Source: a virus. Taken from it: 21,958 bases of DNA. Below the pieces are notes generated by a model. The model did no database searches and had not been told where the DNA came from. It saw only the letters and a list, made by a program, of their open reading frames with translations. The position numbers and the translations under genes were made by a program. Position 1 is the stretch's first letter. Each line of letters begins with the position of its first letter. This document shows positions 13,248 to 18,294 of this stretch, in pieces. The stretch is taken from positions 1 through 21,958 of IMG/VR virus record IMGVR_UViG_3300047318_000148, one strand, 5' to 3'.

Positions 13248-13567
13248 GGCTGCTGTTCCTTGATGCATTTGTACATGGCGCGAAGGGTGGAAAGCGGCGC
13301 GGTCTTTGTCGCGGTCTCTACCTCGAGGCGCAGTCGGGAAACTTCAATGGCATCACGATCACGCTGGGTTGGCTGCCGGAGATAGACGGGGTTCCACGAG
13401 TCAGCCCCAATCGCGCGGCCGGAGTGGCGGCGATATTTCGACTTTCCGACGATGATCTGCGTGGACGTAACGCGATCAACCGCCGCGATGGTTGCGGCCC
13501 ATCGGTTATCAATCAGAACCTCGTCACCAACCTTCAACGCGGCCAGCCACTCACTGTCGTCTCTCAC
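13244..13567 (-). CDS. Hypothetical early protein (107 aa)
   Basis: Starts at GTG with AGGAG before it and reads MRDDSEWLAALKVGDEVLID. Residues 8-55 (LKVGDEVLIDNRW, AAVDRVTSTQIIVG, SKYRRHSGR) look like a small SH3-like beta barrel, which suggests binding of nucleic acid or protein. The rest is a charged helix. The stop overlaps the next gene's ATG by four bases. It follows the HNH gene after a 62-base gap holding a short inverted repeat (AGAGC/GCTCT) without a T-run. Function unknown. Confidence 0.68.
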   Translation of the reverse strand: MRDDSEWLAALKVGDEVLIDNRWAATIAAVDRVTSTQIIVGKSKYRRHSGRAIGADSWNPVYLRQPTQRDRDAIEVSRLRLEVETATKTAPLSTLRAMYKCIKEQQP

Positions 13568-13629
13568 GTCTCTCTCCTGTAGTCAGAGCAGCCGGTGCGC
13601 TCTGCTAGTCACGGCTGCCCTGTGGTGCG

Positions 13630-14034
13630 TCAGGCCGCTTGCTTCCTTCTGCCTTTCACGATTGGGCTGTTTTCGCCCGTTCGCCTCTTGCAGTAGGCAA
13701 GGAATCCAGGCGCGTTCAAGTTCTCTTTTTGCGTTCCCCACGCCAGATTGCTTGGCGCGTTGTTGCGCGAGTCCTCGTCCATGTGCATGCAAACCGAGTC
13801 ATAGGACGGCGGCGGGCCTTTGAAGGCTTCGCAGATGAGGCGGGCGACTTTGTATGTGCGCCCGCCACATCTCCAAATGAACCTCGACCCATCCCAGCAA
13901 CCGACCGTGGGGACTCCCCCGTATTGCTTGCGACCAGCACCAGCCACGAACGGCTTCACCATCACCCGACCGAGAGACGAGGCAATTGCCCCGTCAACAG
14001 ATGGGATTGCTCGCCAAATTTCTCGCTCAGTCAT
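13630..14034 (-). CDS. HNH homing-type endonuclease (NUMOD4/HNH_3-like)
   Basis: A 134-aa protein with an N-terminal NUMOD4-like strand (IWRAIPSVDGAIASSLGRVM) that contacts DNA and a C-terminal HNH_3 domain: VARLICEAFKGPPP, then H84-x-D86, N91/N92 and N96 (HMDEDSRNNAPSNLAWGT). This is the I-HmuI-type arrangement of free-standing phage endonucleases, which cut DNA and promote their own spread. Here it lies between the SSB-like and 107-aa genes, 8 bases from the former, and has only a weak ribosome site (TAGG). It could be an invader of the operon or a recruited recombination helper. The domain call is good. Confidence 0.85.
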   Translation of the reverse strand: MTEREIWRAIPSVDGAIASSLGRVMVKPFVAGAGRKQYGGVPTVGCWDGSRFIWRCGGRTYKVARLICEAFKGPPPSYDSVCMHMDEDSRNNAPSNLAWGTQKENLNAPGFLAYCKRRTGENSPIVKGRRKQAA

Positions 14035-14042
14035 GGCGCGGC

Positions 14043-14330
14043 CTAAAACGGGATCTCAGAATCGTCAAACGCACCGGCCGCTGCTGCCTCTTGCTTGGGT
14101 GCGGATCGTTCCTGGCGCTGACCTTCCGGCTTCCAGTTGTCCGCGGCCGCATACCACTTGCCACCCTGCGACACCTTCACGTCAGCGTTAATCCACTCGC
14201 TGGACTTGGTTTGCAGCCACGCAATCAACTCCTCGCGTCGGATAGACAGCTTGGCCTTGACGTAATCCGGTGCGTTTTCGTTCGGTGCCTTGACGATCAG
14301 GCCATTAATAAACTCGGCTTCACTTTTCAT
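14043..14330 (-). CDS. SSB-like protein of the recombination cassette (95 aa)
   Basis: Residues 5-70 (EFINGLIVKAPNENAPDYVK, WINADVKVSQGGKWYAAADN) have the strand pattern of a small OB-fold, and the C-terminus DDSEIPF copies the acidic DDDIPF tip of bacterial SSB, which recruits host repair and replication proteins. A linker rich in Gln, Ala and Glu joins them. It probably coats single strands made by the neighbouring exonuclease. The ATG overlaps the exonuclease stop as ATGA. A role close to SSB is inferred from the tip motif, size and neighbours; the body is too divergent to be sure. Confidence 0.68.
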   Translation of the reverse strand: MKSEAEFINGLIVKAPNENAPDYVKAKLSIRREELIAWLQTKSSEWINADVKVSQGGKWYAAADNWKPEGQRQERSAPKQEAAAAGAFDDSEIPF

Positions 14331-14956
14331 GCTGCGATCCTCATTTGGAGTTCTGCGACTTTGGTTTGCACCAGTTCAAGGAACATGGCGCGGCGTTCTG
14401 CGAGCTGGTTCAGTTCTTCGGTGACCTCTCCGCGATACGTGCGGAAGATCGCCAGTTGGTTCCATTCGGGGTAGTCGGCGCAGTAGCTAACGAAATCGAC
14501 CCAATCGCGCCCCGTGCAGTCCAGGTGCCCAATGCGCTGCCACTTGTAGGCAGGGTCTGCGGCCCCCCGGCGGATGTTGGCCTCATGCACGCTGGCGATA
14601 ACCGACTTAATCTCGATCACACCGTCACGGCTAATGAGTCCGTCCGGGGAGTCGCCATGCGTGCCGTGGCAGAAGAATCCGCCGTTTGTCACGTCTACGA
14701 AGTTCTGTTCTTCGTAGAGCATCCTGGCAATCGGTTCCTGTGCGTGCCCGCGCTCCATGTGTTCGTTCTTGAAGCTGTATTCCGCCTTGCGCCCGGTGAC
14801 GATCTCCAGTGCAATCTTTAGCGCGTACTCTTTCGCTGGCTCGCCGAACGCCTTGCCATAGTTCGCCATGAACGTGCCGAACTTTGACGCGGTAGCCTTG
14901 CCCAACCGCAGCGCATCCCATTCCGGCGTGTTCTGTTCTACGTCGTGAAAGATCAC
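14327..14956 (-). CDS. YqaJ/lambda-Exo-type 5'-3' exonuclease
   Basis: A PD-(D/E)xK nuclease of the YqaJ viral recombinase family. Key parts are TPEWDALRLGKATAS (10-24), the glutamates in MERGHAQEP (67-75), D105 in GDSPDGL, and E115-x-K117 in GVIEIKS; Q140 and the GHLDCTGRDWVDF block complete the fold. Such enzymes chew one DNA strand so that an annealing protein can pair ends, repairing or circularising phage DNA. The GTG start at 14956 is chosen because AGGAGG lies 5 bases upstream and it overlaps the preceding stop as GTGA, giving 209 aa; an upstream ATG at 14983 would read through the previous gene. No classical Beta or RecT neighbour is visible. Confidence 0.88.
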   Translation of the reverse strand: MIFHDVEQNTPEWDALRLGKATASKFGTFMANYGKAFGEPAKEYALKIALEIVTGRKAEYSFKNEHMERGHAQEPIARMLYEEQNFVDVTNGGFFCHGTHGDSPDGLISRDGVIEIKSVIASVHEANIRRGAADPAYKWQRIGHLDCTGRDWVDFVSYCADYPEWNQLAIFRTYRGEVTEELNQLAERRAMFLELVQTKVAELQMRIAA

Positions 14957-15474
14957 GCGGCCTCCTGCTGTGCGGGCGTGCATTCCGTTACGAGCTGCTT
15001 CTGATGCGCCTCGCTAATGTCCACGCGGGACAGCACGGCATCGAGGTTCCCGTCGCGCAGGTATGCGGCCTTGGCGTTAGCCCAAGCGGTGGCCTGCTCT
15101 GGCGTGAGCTGCTTCTTGCCGGGAGCCTTCGGGCTGATACGCAAGCCCTCCATGACCTCGTTGCCGAACTTGACGTTCTTGTCCACGTAGACCGTGACGC
15201 GCACGTCGGTCCAGTCCTCGATAAAGGCGGAGCCGGTCAATTCCTTCACCACCTTGGAATTGGTGGCGTTCAGGATCATGGGCTTCAGCGGCTCACCAGG
15301 ACGAATCTCACTCTCCACGAAATAGGCCGTGTTGAACTGGTCCTTCGTCTTTTTCGTCTTGTCCTTCTCCAGTGCGACACGCTTAATCGTGAGCACGGTC
15401 GGCCCAACAATGTCCGCGCTGCTCAGGTATGGCGAGTTGAACGCCTTGCGGAAGTGGGTTTTGTCAGTAGTCAT
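14953..15474 (-). CDS. Conserved phage recombination-cassette protein (173 aa), candidate ssDNA-binding or annealing partner
   Basis: Reads MTTDKTHFRKAFNSPYLSSA, then a beta-rich body: TVLTIKRVALEKD, TAYFVESEIR, PLKPMILNATNSKVVKELTG, EDWTDVRVTVYVDKNVKFG, VMEGLRISPKAP. The pattern of LTI.., KPMILNATN and DWTDVRVTVY strands belongs to a family often found next to phage exonucleases and annealases, with no function I can name securely. A compact beta body would fit an OB-fold. The last 50 residues are helical. GGAG lies before the ATG. The stop overlaps the exonuclease GTG. Since Beta, RecT or Erf is absent nearby, this protein is the best local candidate for the exonuclease's partner. Confidence 0.68.
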   Translation of the reverse strand: MTTDKTHFRKAFNSPYLSSADIVGPTVLTIKRVALEKDKTKKTKDQFNTAYFVESEIRPGEPLKPMILNATNSKVVKELTGSAFIEDWTDVRVTVYVDKNVKFGNEVMEGLRISPKAPGKKQLTPEQATAWANAKAAYLRDGNLDAVLSRVDISEAHQKQLVTECTPAQQEAA

Positions 15475-15700
15475 TTGCAGACTCCGTTGTAAGTTCCAGC
15501 CCGCCCGCCACTGGGGGGTAGGGGTATTCAGTGGCGGACAGGCCGGAGGGGAGGGTGTTGCCGAAGATCGGCGCCAGGACGCGCGGCGGAATGTCTGCGC
15601 GGTAGCCGTCGCGGGTCTGTGCGGACTGCTGCAAGTAGCGCATACGGTTCTCCATGAACATCGCGGCTTCGGCTGCGCGGTCGGCGTGGTGAAGGTTCAT
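15464..15700 (-). CDS. Hypothetical early protein (78 aa)
   Basis: Begins MNLHHADRAAEAAMFMENRM and continues with a helix to about residue 25 (RYLQQSAQ), then a Pro/Gly-rich, poorly ordered half (PPRVLAPIFGNTLPSG). GAGGAA lies 9 bases before the ATG and overlaps the stop region of the preceding gene, and the last 11 bases overlap the 173-aa gene. A helix plus flexible tail is all that can be read. The position directly upstream of the recombination cassette suggests an accessory role, but there is no direct evidence. Confidence 0.66.
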   Translation of the reverse strand: MNLHHADRAAEAAMFMENRMRYLQQSAQTRDGYRADIPPRVLAPIFGNTLPSGLSATEYPYPPVAGGLELTTESANDY

Positions 15701-15704
15701 GCGC

Positions 15705-15932
15705 TCATTCCTCGTCGGTCTGATTGATGGGAAACGGGGTCCCGGCGAAGTAGTCGGGCACGTCATCGGCCAGCGACACGCGCGGCGACGGCTCGCGGTC
15801 CTCCTCGCAGACGTTCGCGTAGTAGTCGCCTGCGCAGATGCCGTTCTCGGCTTCCCACTCGGCGTCAGCGTCGCGCGGTGTCCCGATGATCGCGGTGAAG
15901 TTGGTTTGCAGATGGCGATTGATGGCGTTCAT
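15705..15932 (-). CDS. Hypothetical acidic early protein (75 aa)
   Basis: Starts MNAINRHLQTNFTAIIGTPR, and is strongly acidic after residue 20 (DADAEWEAENGICAGDYYAN, EEDREPSP). Acidic small early proteins can mimic DNA or bind host proteins, but that is only a suggestion. The ATG at 15932 overlaps the previous gene's stop as ATGA, so the longer MVCMNAIN start is less likely. Short spacing on both sides places it firmly in the leftward operon. Confidence 0.66.
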   Translation of the reverse strand: MNAINRHLQTNFTAIIGTPRDADAEWEAENGICAGDYYANVCEEDREPSPRVSLADDVPDYFAGTPFPINQTDEE

Positions 15933-16243
15933 ACAAACCACCCAGCCATCGCGGCCAGCACGCCAACCGTCGCGCCAATGCAGATGCCAACGATCAGCAC
16001 CGGGGCCATGAATCCATCCGCGTCTTTGCGGCCCTGCTGCAATCCGCGAGTGAATCCGACAACCTCGCCCTTGAGGAATCCGTCGTCGTAGCGGCTCCTG
16101 GCGACGCGTTCGGCTTGGCGCGCAACGTCTTGCATCTGCACAGAGATGGGAAACAGGGGTTGGACTCGGGCGCTCACAGGGCCTCCAGCGATTCGTTCAA
16201 CGATGGGTTCAAGGTCGGAAAGGAACTCGGCAGACGTGCGCAT
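15929..16243 (-). CDS. Small membrane-anchored protein (104 aa)
   Basis: The N-terminal 75 residues are soluble, mainly charged and helical (AEFLSDLEPIVERIAGG, VARQAERVARSRYDDGFLKG). Residues 80-104 (APVLIVGICIGATVGVLAAM) form one clear transmembrane helix at the C-terminus, so this is a tail-anchored protein with its soluble part probably in the cytoplasm. The ATG overlaps the preceding stop (TGATG). Early expressed membrane proteins of this kind often serve superinfection exclusion or host takeover; no family is recognised. Confidence 0.67.
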   Translation of the reverse strand: MRTSAEFLSDLEPIVERIAGGPVSARVQPLFPISVQMQDVARQAERVARSRYDDGFLKGEVVGFTRGLQQGRKDADGFMAPVLIVGICIGATVGVLAAMAGWFV

Positions 16244-16455
16244 CACTTGGAGCCCCCGATGAAGTCGGCCTCATGCACCGTGAAGGTGCCGGGCTCGGCG
16301 CAGCAGGTGACCGGGTTCCAGCGCAGGCACGCTCCGGTGTATTGGCCGTATTCGCGCGGCTCACGTTCGACGGCCGGGCGCCTGACTGGATTGCCTTGCC
16401 ACTCGGGTTCGCAGAACCAGTAGTCGCCGGGACCGGGCAGGTTGTCGTTGCTCAT
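16243..16455 (-). CDS. Hypothetical early protein (70 aa)
   Basis: Begins MSNDNLPGPGDYWFCEPEWQ and includes REYGQYTGACLRWNPVTCCA, with four cysteines (C15, C46, C54, C55) and many aromatic residues. A small metal-bound or disulfide-poor beta fold is plausible. The frame upstream of this ATG lies over the preceding 53-aa gene and is Arg-rich shadow, so the ATG at 16455, overlapping the previous TGA, is the start. Function unknown. Confidence 0.64.
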   Translation of the reverse strand: MSNDNLPGPGDYWFCEPEWQGNPVRRPAVEREPREYGQYTGACLRWNPVTCCAEPGTFTVHEADFIGGSK

Positions 16456-16616
16456 CACAGCGCCCCCAGCAGATGCAGCAGCACCACTTCCGCCAGCAAG
16501 ATCGCGGACAGGATCGCCACGCGGAACTCGTAGTGGATGGACAGGTAGAGGCCGAGGAGGCCGTTCGGCTGCTGCCAGGAGCTGGTGTCTGCGGTGCCGT
16601 CGAGAATCGGAGCCAT
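16455..16616 (-). CDS. Small membrane protein (53 aa), first gene of the leftward operon
   Basis: Reads MAPILDGTADTSSWQQPNGL, then a helix and one transmembrane segment at the end (EFRVAILSAILLAEVVLLHL). AGGG lies 9 bases before the ATG; a GTG at 16673 in the same frame has no ribosome site and lies inside the operator. It is the first gene after the leftward promoter and its operators, so it is probably expressed immediately after infection, as expected for an exclusion or takeover protein. The stop overlaps the next ATG (TGATG). Confidence 0.65.
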   Translation of the reverse strand: MAPILDGTADTSSWQQPNGLLGLYLSIHYEFRVAILSAILLAEVVLLHLLGAL

Positions 16617-16663
16617 TTCTGAGTCCCTTTCGCCGCCTTCGCCAGTTATTGGCGGTGTCTGTG

Positions 16664-16682
16664 GCGTAACCACAAGTTACGC
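16664..16682. promoter_or_regulatory. Operator OL1
   Basis: GCGTAACCACAAGTTACGC is a perfect 7-bp inverted repeat with a 5-base centre. It covers the -10 element of the leftward promoter. It is the best-matched member of the operator family found on both sides of the repressor gene. Confidence 0.82.
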
Positions 16683-16702
16683 TCATGGACGAAGCAGTGC
16701 AA
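16674..16702 (-). promoter_or_regulatory. Leftward early promoter (PL-like)
   Basis: On the minus strand TTGCAC (-35, 16702-16697) is separated by 17 bases from TAACTT (-10, 16679-16674). The -10 lies inside operator OL1 and the -35 inside the weaker site at 16697-16715, so repressor bound at either place would block it. Transcription would begin near 16668 and enter the 53-aa gene. Match to consensus is moderate; the operator overlap is the main support. Confidence 0.6.
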
Positions 16703-16715
16703 CTGCCTGTTACGG
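16697..16715. promoter_or_regulatory. Operator OL2 (imperfect)
   Basis: GTGCAACTGCCTGTTACGG fits GCGTAAC-N5-GTTACGC at 11 of 14 arm positions. Its centre is 33 bp from OL1 and it overlaps the -35 element of the leftward promoter. Confidence 0.5.
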
Positions 16716-16732
16716 CTACAGGCGAGACAAAG

Positions 16733-16750
16733 CGTTCCATCCTTGGAACG
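16733..16750 (-). terminator. Terminator-like hairpin after the repressor gene
   Basis: CGTTCCA and TGGAACG form a perfect 7-bp stem around a 4-base loop, followed on the minus strand by CTTTGTCT. It lies about 30 bases beyond the repressor stop and would separate the repressor transcript from the leftward operon. The T-run is weak. Confidence 0.5.
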
Positions 16751-16778
16751 ATGGGTACTTACGGGGTTAAGGAGAGAT

Positions 16779-17105
16779 TTACTCGGCTGCGGCCGGGTTC
16801 TGGCTCGCCATCTGGCTGGCGACACTAAAGAGAAGCTTCCTCTGCTCAGGCGTGAGCAGGCGGTACAGCTCAATCAACTCTTGCTCATCTTTTACTTCTA
16901 GGACCACGGATCCCTCCCCAAGGGCTTCTGAAACCGACATTTGCGCATGAGCCGCATAAACGGCTATTTCGCGCGGTGTTACCGCGCTCTTGCGCTGGAG
17001 CTTCTGCGTGACGGCTTGCCCCGTGACACCCGTCTCCCGGCCCACCTGGGCTCGATTGACGTTGTGTCGGTCGAAGGCGTTAGCAATTCGTTCGTAGAAG
17101 TCCAT
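16779..17105 (-). CDS. Prophage repressor, short HTH protein (CI-like, no peptidase domain)
   Basis: A 108-aa DNA-binding protein. Residues 15-40 (NVNRAQVGRETGVTGQAVTQ and KLQRKS) form a lambda-repressor-like helix-turn-helix, and residues 70-100 (DEQELIELYRLLTPEQRKLL) a helical C-terminal part likely used for dimerisation. It has no LexA/S24 serine-lysine peptidase domain, so RecA-driven self-cleavage is not expected and induction may need another route. It is divergent from the Cro-like gene, with operators on both sides, the normal immunity layout. The bases before the ATG are C-rich with no Shine-Dalgarno, as in some repressor transcripts with very short leaders; a TTG at 17168 in the same frame is unlikely because it lies close to the proposed promoter. 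Confidence 0.78.
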   Translation of the reverse strand: MDFYERIANAFDRHNVNRAQVGRETGVTGQAVTQKLQRKSAVTPREIAVYAAHAQMSVSEALGEGSVVLEVKDEQELIELYRLLTPEQRKLLFSVASQMASQNPAAAE

Positions 17106-17141
17106 CTTGGGGTAGGAGGCTCGCAGGGGTTGCGACTGAAA

Positions 17142-17160
17142 GCGTAACGTTGAGTTACAT
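17142..17160. promoter_or_regulatory. Operator OR3-like site at the repressor promoter
   Basis: GCGTAACGTTGAGTTACAT matches GCGTAAC-N5-GTTACGC at 12 of 14 arm positions. It covers the proposed -10 element of the repressor's own promoter, so it may set autoregulation or Cro repression of the repressor gene. Confidence 0.68.
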
Positions 17161-17185
17161 AAGTGCAAGCTGCCTACTTGCGCAA
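17156..17185 (-). promoter_or_regulatory. Repressor promoter (PRM-like)
   Basis: Minus strand TTGCGC (-35, 17185-17180), an 18-base spacer and TATGTA (-10, 17161-17156). Its -35 lies in the same TTGCGCAA palindrome as the rightward promoter. The -10 overlaps the operator at 17142-17160. Confidence 0.5.
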
Positions 17186-17206
17186 AGCGAAACTAGGCGT
17201 TACGCT
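17178..17206 (+). promoter_or_regulatory. Rightward promoter (PR-like)
   Basis: TTGCGC (17178-17183), a 17-base spacer and TACGCT (17201-17206). The spacer and -10 are covered by the operator at 17187-17205, and the likely start site by the one at 17209-17227. It would drive the Cro-like gene and the rightward operon. The -10 is poor, so the exact hexamer is uncertain. Confidence 0.48.
17187..17205. promoter_or_regulatory. Operator OR2-like site
   Basis: GCGAAACTAGGCGTTACGC fits the operator pattern at 13 of 14 arm positions, the second-best match after OL1. It spans the spacer and -10 of the rightward promoter. Confidence 0.7.
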
Positions 17207-17208
17207 GA

Positions 17209-17227
17209 CCGTAACTAGAGCTTACGG
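17209..17227. promoter_or_regulatory. Operator OR1-like site
   Basis: CCGTAACTAGAGCTTACGG matches 11 of 14 arm positions and is itself symmetric (CCGTAA/TTACGG). Its centre is 22 bp, about two helix turns, from the previous operator, so bound dimers could touch. It lies over the likely rightward start site. Confidence 0.58.
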
Positions 17228-17235
17228 TTAGTTAC

Positions 17236-17475
17236 ATGAAGGCCATCGATCGGCTCAGGAAGTCCGGACTCACCACCACCCAGGTGGCGGCCGGCATTGG
17301 TTGCACCGAACACATGGTGCGCCTGTACGAGCGCGGAAAGCGCTTCCCGAGCAAAAAGAACTTCGTCTGCATGGTTGAGCTGGCCGAATCGCGCGGCCTG
17401 ATGTTGGTCGCGCGGGATTTCATCTCGGATGGAGATGTGTGCGAAGCCGACAGCGGTAACAAATCCCTGGGGTAA
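17236..17475 (+). CDS. Cro-like HTH regulator
   Basis: A 79-aa protein whose first 45 residues (MKAIDRLRKSGLTTTQVAAG, then CTEHMVRLYERGKRFP) form an XRE-type helix-turn-helix. The size and position, divergent from the repressor and first after the rightward promoter, identify it as a Cro-type regulator that would favour lytic growth by binding the shared operators. The ATG follows a half-operator (GTTACAT) directly, with no recognisable Shine-Dalgarno, so its messenger has a short and weak leader. A strong terminator begins 10 bases after its stop. The fold call is good; Cro is assigned by context. Confidence 0.8.
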   Translation: MKAIDRLRKSGLTTTQVAAGIGCTEHMVRLYERGKRFPSKKNFVCMVELAESRGLMLVARDFISDGDVCEADSGNKSLG

Positions 17476-17484
17476 GCGGTCATT

Positions 17485-17514
17485 GGCTCGGGTCTTCGGA
17501 CTCGGGCCTTTTTT
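17485..17514 (+). terminator. Strong Rho-independent terminator after the Cro-like gene
   Basis: GGCTCGGGTC and GACTCGGGCC form a 10-bp stem (two G-U pairs) closed by a UUCG tetraloop, followed by six T residues. It would end most rightward transcripts before the CII-like gene, comparable in place to lambda tR1, so downstream genes need read-through, antitermination or another promoter. Confidence 0.88.
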
Positions 17515-17570
17515 GTACGCGTCGGAAGTTCGGAAGTTCGCGGAATTTTCTGGGTTAACGAGGAAAGACC

Positions 17571-17966
17571 ATGAAACAAGGCACTTTGAGAGGTTTTGGC
17601 GCTCCGTACCTGTCTGGGGCCATGCCGCCGGAGAACATGCCAGAGGACGTTGTGACGGCCTGCGAGAGTGAGGCTGACGCGATCCGTCGCAGCATCAAGT
17701 TCGCCAAGCGGAAGTTCGGCTACCGGCAGATCGACATTGCGAAGTTGTGCGGCTGGGAAAGCGACAACCACCTGAGCGCATACAAGAAGGCCCGCGACGG
17801 GTCGATGCCGGAGAAGCATTACGACCGCTTCTGTCAGGTGACGGGCTGCAACTTGCTGGCCCAGTACCAAGCGCGCCGCGACGTGATCGCCGGGATCACC
17901 GGCAAGCAGACGCAGAACGACAAGGATCGCGCGCTAGTGGAGCGGATGCTCCAGGTGGCCGCGTGA
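17571..17966 (+). CDS. CII-like phage regulator
   Basis: A 131-aa protein. Residues 38-80 (IRRSIKFAKRKFGYRQIDIA, then CGWESDNHLSAYKKA) contain a helix-turn-helix followed by a helical block (YDRFCQVTGCNLLAQY). Proteins of this plan are usual downstream of Cro in prophages of Xanthomonadaceae and seem to take the place of lambda CII, although they are not proven activators. The C-terminal 30 residues form a charged helix. GAGGAAAG lies before the ATG, downstream of the terminator and a short repeat GGAAGTTC-GGAAGTTC. Its TGA overlaps the next GTG. An activator of the repressor or int promoter is the inferred role. Confidence 0.62.
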   Translation: MKQGTLRGFGAPYLSGAMPPENMPEDVVTACESEADAIRRSIKFAKRKFGYRQIDIAKLCGWESDNHLSAYKKARDGSMPEKHYDRFCQVTGCNLLAQYQARRDVIAGITGKQTQNDKDRALVERMLQVAA

Positions 17967-18085
17967 TAAGCCACGACTCCATTCCGTACTGCCCGCCCTG
18001 CGACCACGAGACGCAGCGCATCCGCGACGCCATCGAGCGCAAGAAGTCCAAAGAGAACGAACGCGACAGCCGGAGGCAGGCATGA
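17963..18085 (+). CDS. Small CPPC-containing protein (40 aa)
   Basis: Reads MISHDSIPYCPPCDHETQRI and then a highly charged helix (ERKKSKENERDSRRQA). It starts at GTG overlapping the previous stop (GTGA), with AGGTGG 5 bases upstream, and its own stop overlaps the next ATG (ATGA). Coupling on both sides supports a real gene although it is below the usual annotation size. The CPPC pair could bind zinc or form a disulfide. Function unknown. Confidence 0.58.
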   Translation: MISHDSIPYCPPCDHETQRIRDAIERKKSKENERDSRRQA

Positions 18086-18279
18086 GCGCAGTCCACAACC
18101 GCTGGCGGCACATCCCCTCCGGCATCCCGAAAGACCCCGAGTTGCGGAAGTTGAAGTTGGTTCAGATCAGGGCAGACGTAGCGAGACCAGTAACACCGGA
18201 AGTAGAGGCAGAGGACCGAATGCGGATCGCGCAGAAGGTCGCTGAGATTCACGGGGTAAGCGGGTTGTTCAGGAAGTGA
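18082..18279 (+). CDS. Hypothetical early protein (65 aa)
   Basis: Begins MSAVHNRWRHIPSGIPKDPE, with two basic stretches and a C-terminal helix (EDRMRIAQKVAEIHGVSGLF). The ATG overlaps the stop of the 40-aa gene (ATGA), and GGAGG lies 5 bases upstream. It is followed 15 bases later by the replication initiator, so it may be an accessory to replication, but no motif shows this. Confidence 0.63.
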   Translation: MSAVHNRWRHIPSGIPKDPELRKLKLVQIRADVARPVTPEVEAEDRMRIAQKVAEIHGVSGLFRK

Positions 18280-18294
18280 CACAGGGGCAGGACG

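Noticed and set aside
14957-14983. Longer start for the exonuclease at 14983
   Set aside because: It reads over the end of the 173-aa gene without a ribosome site, whereas GTG at 14956 has AGGAGG and a GTGA overlap.
16456-16740. N-terminal extension of the 70-aa gene up to 16740
   Set aside because: The added residues are Arg/Pro-rich shadow of the 53-aa gene and of the operator region; the ATG at 16455 overlaps the preceding stop as in the rest of the operon.
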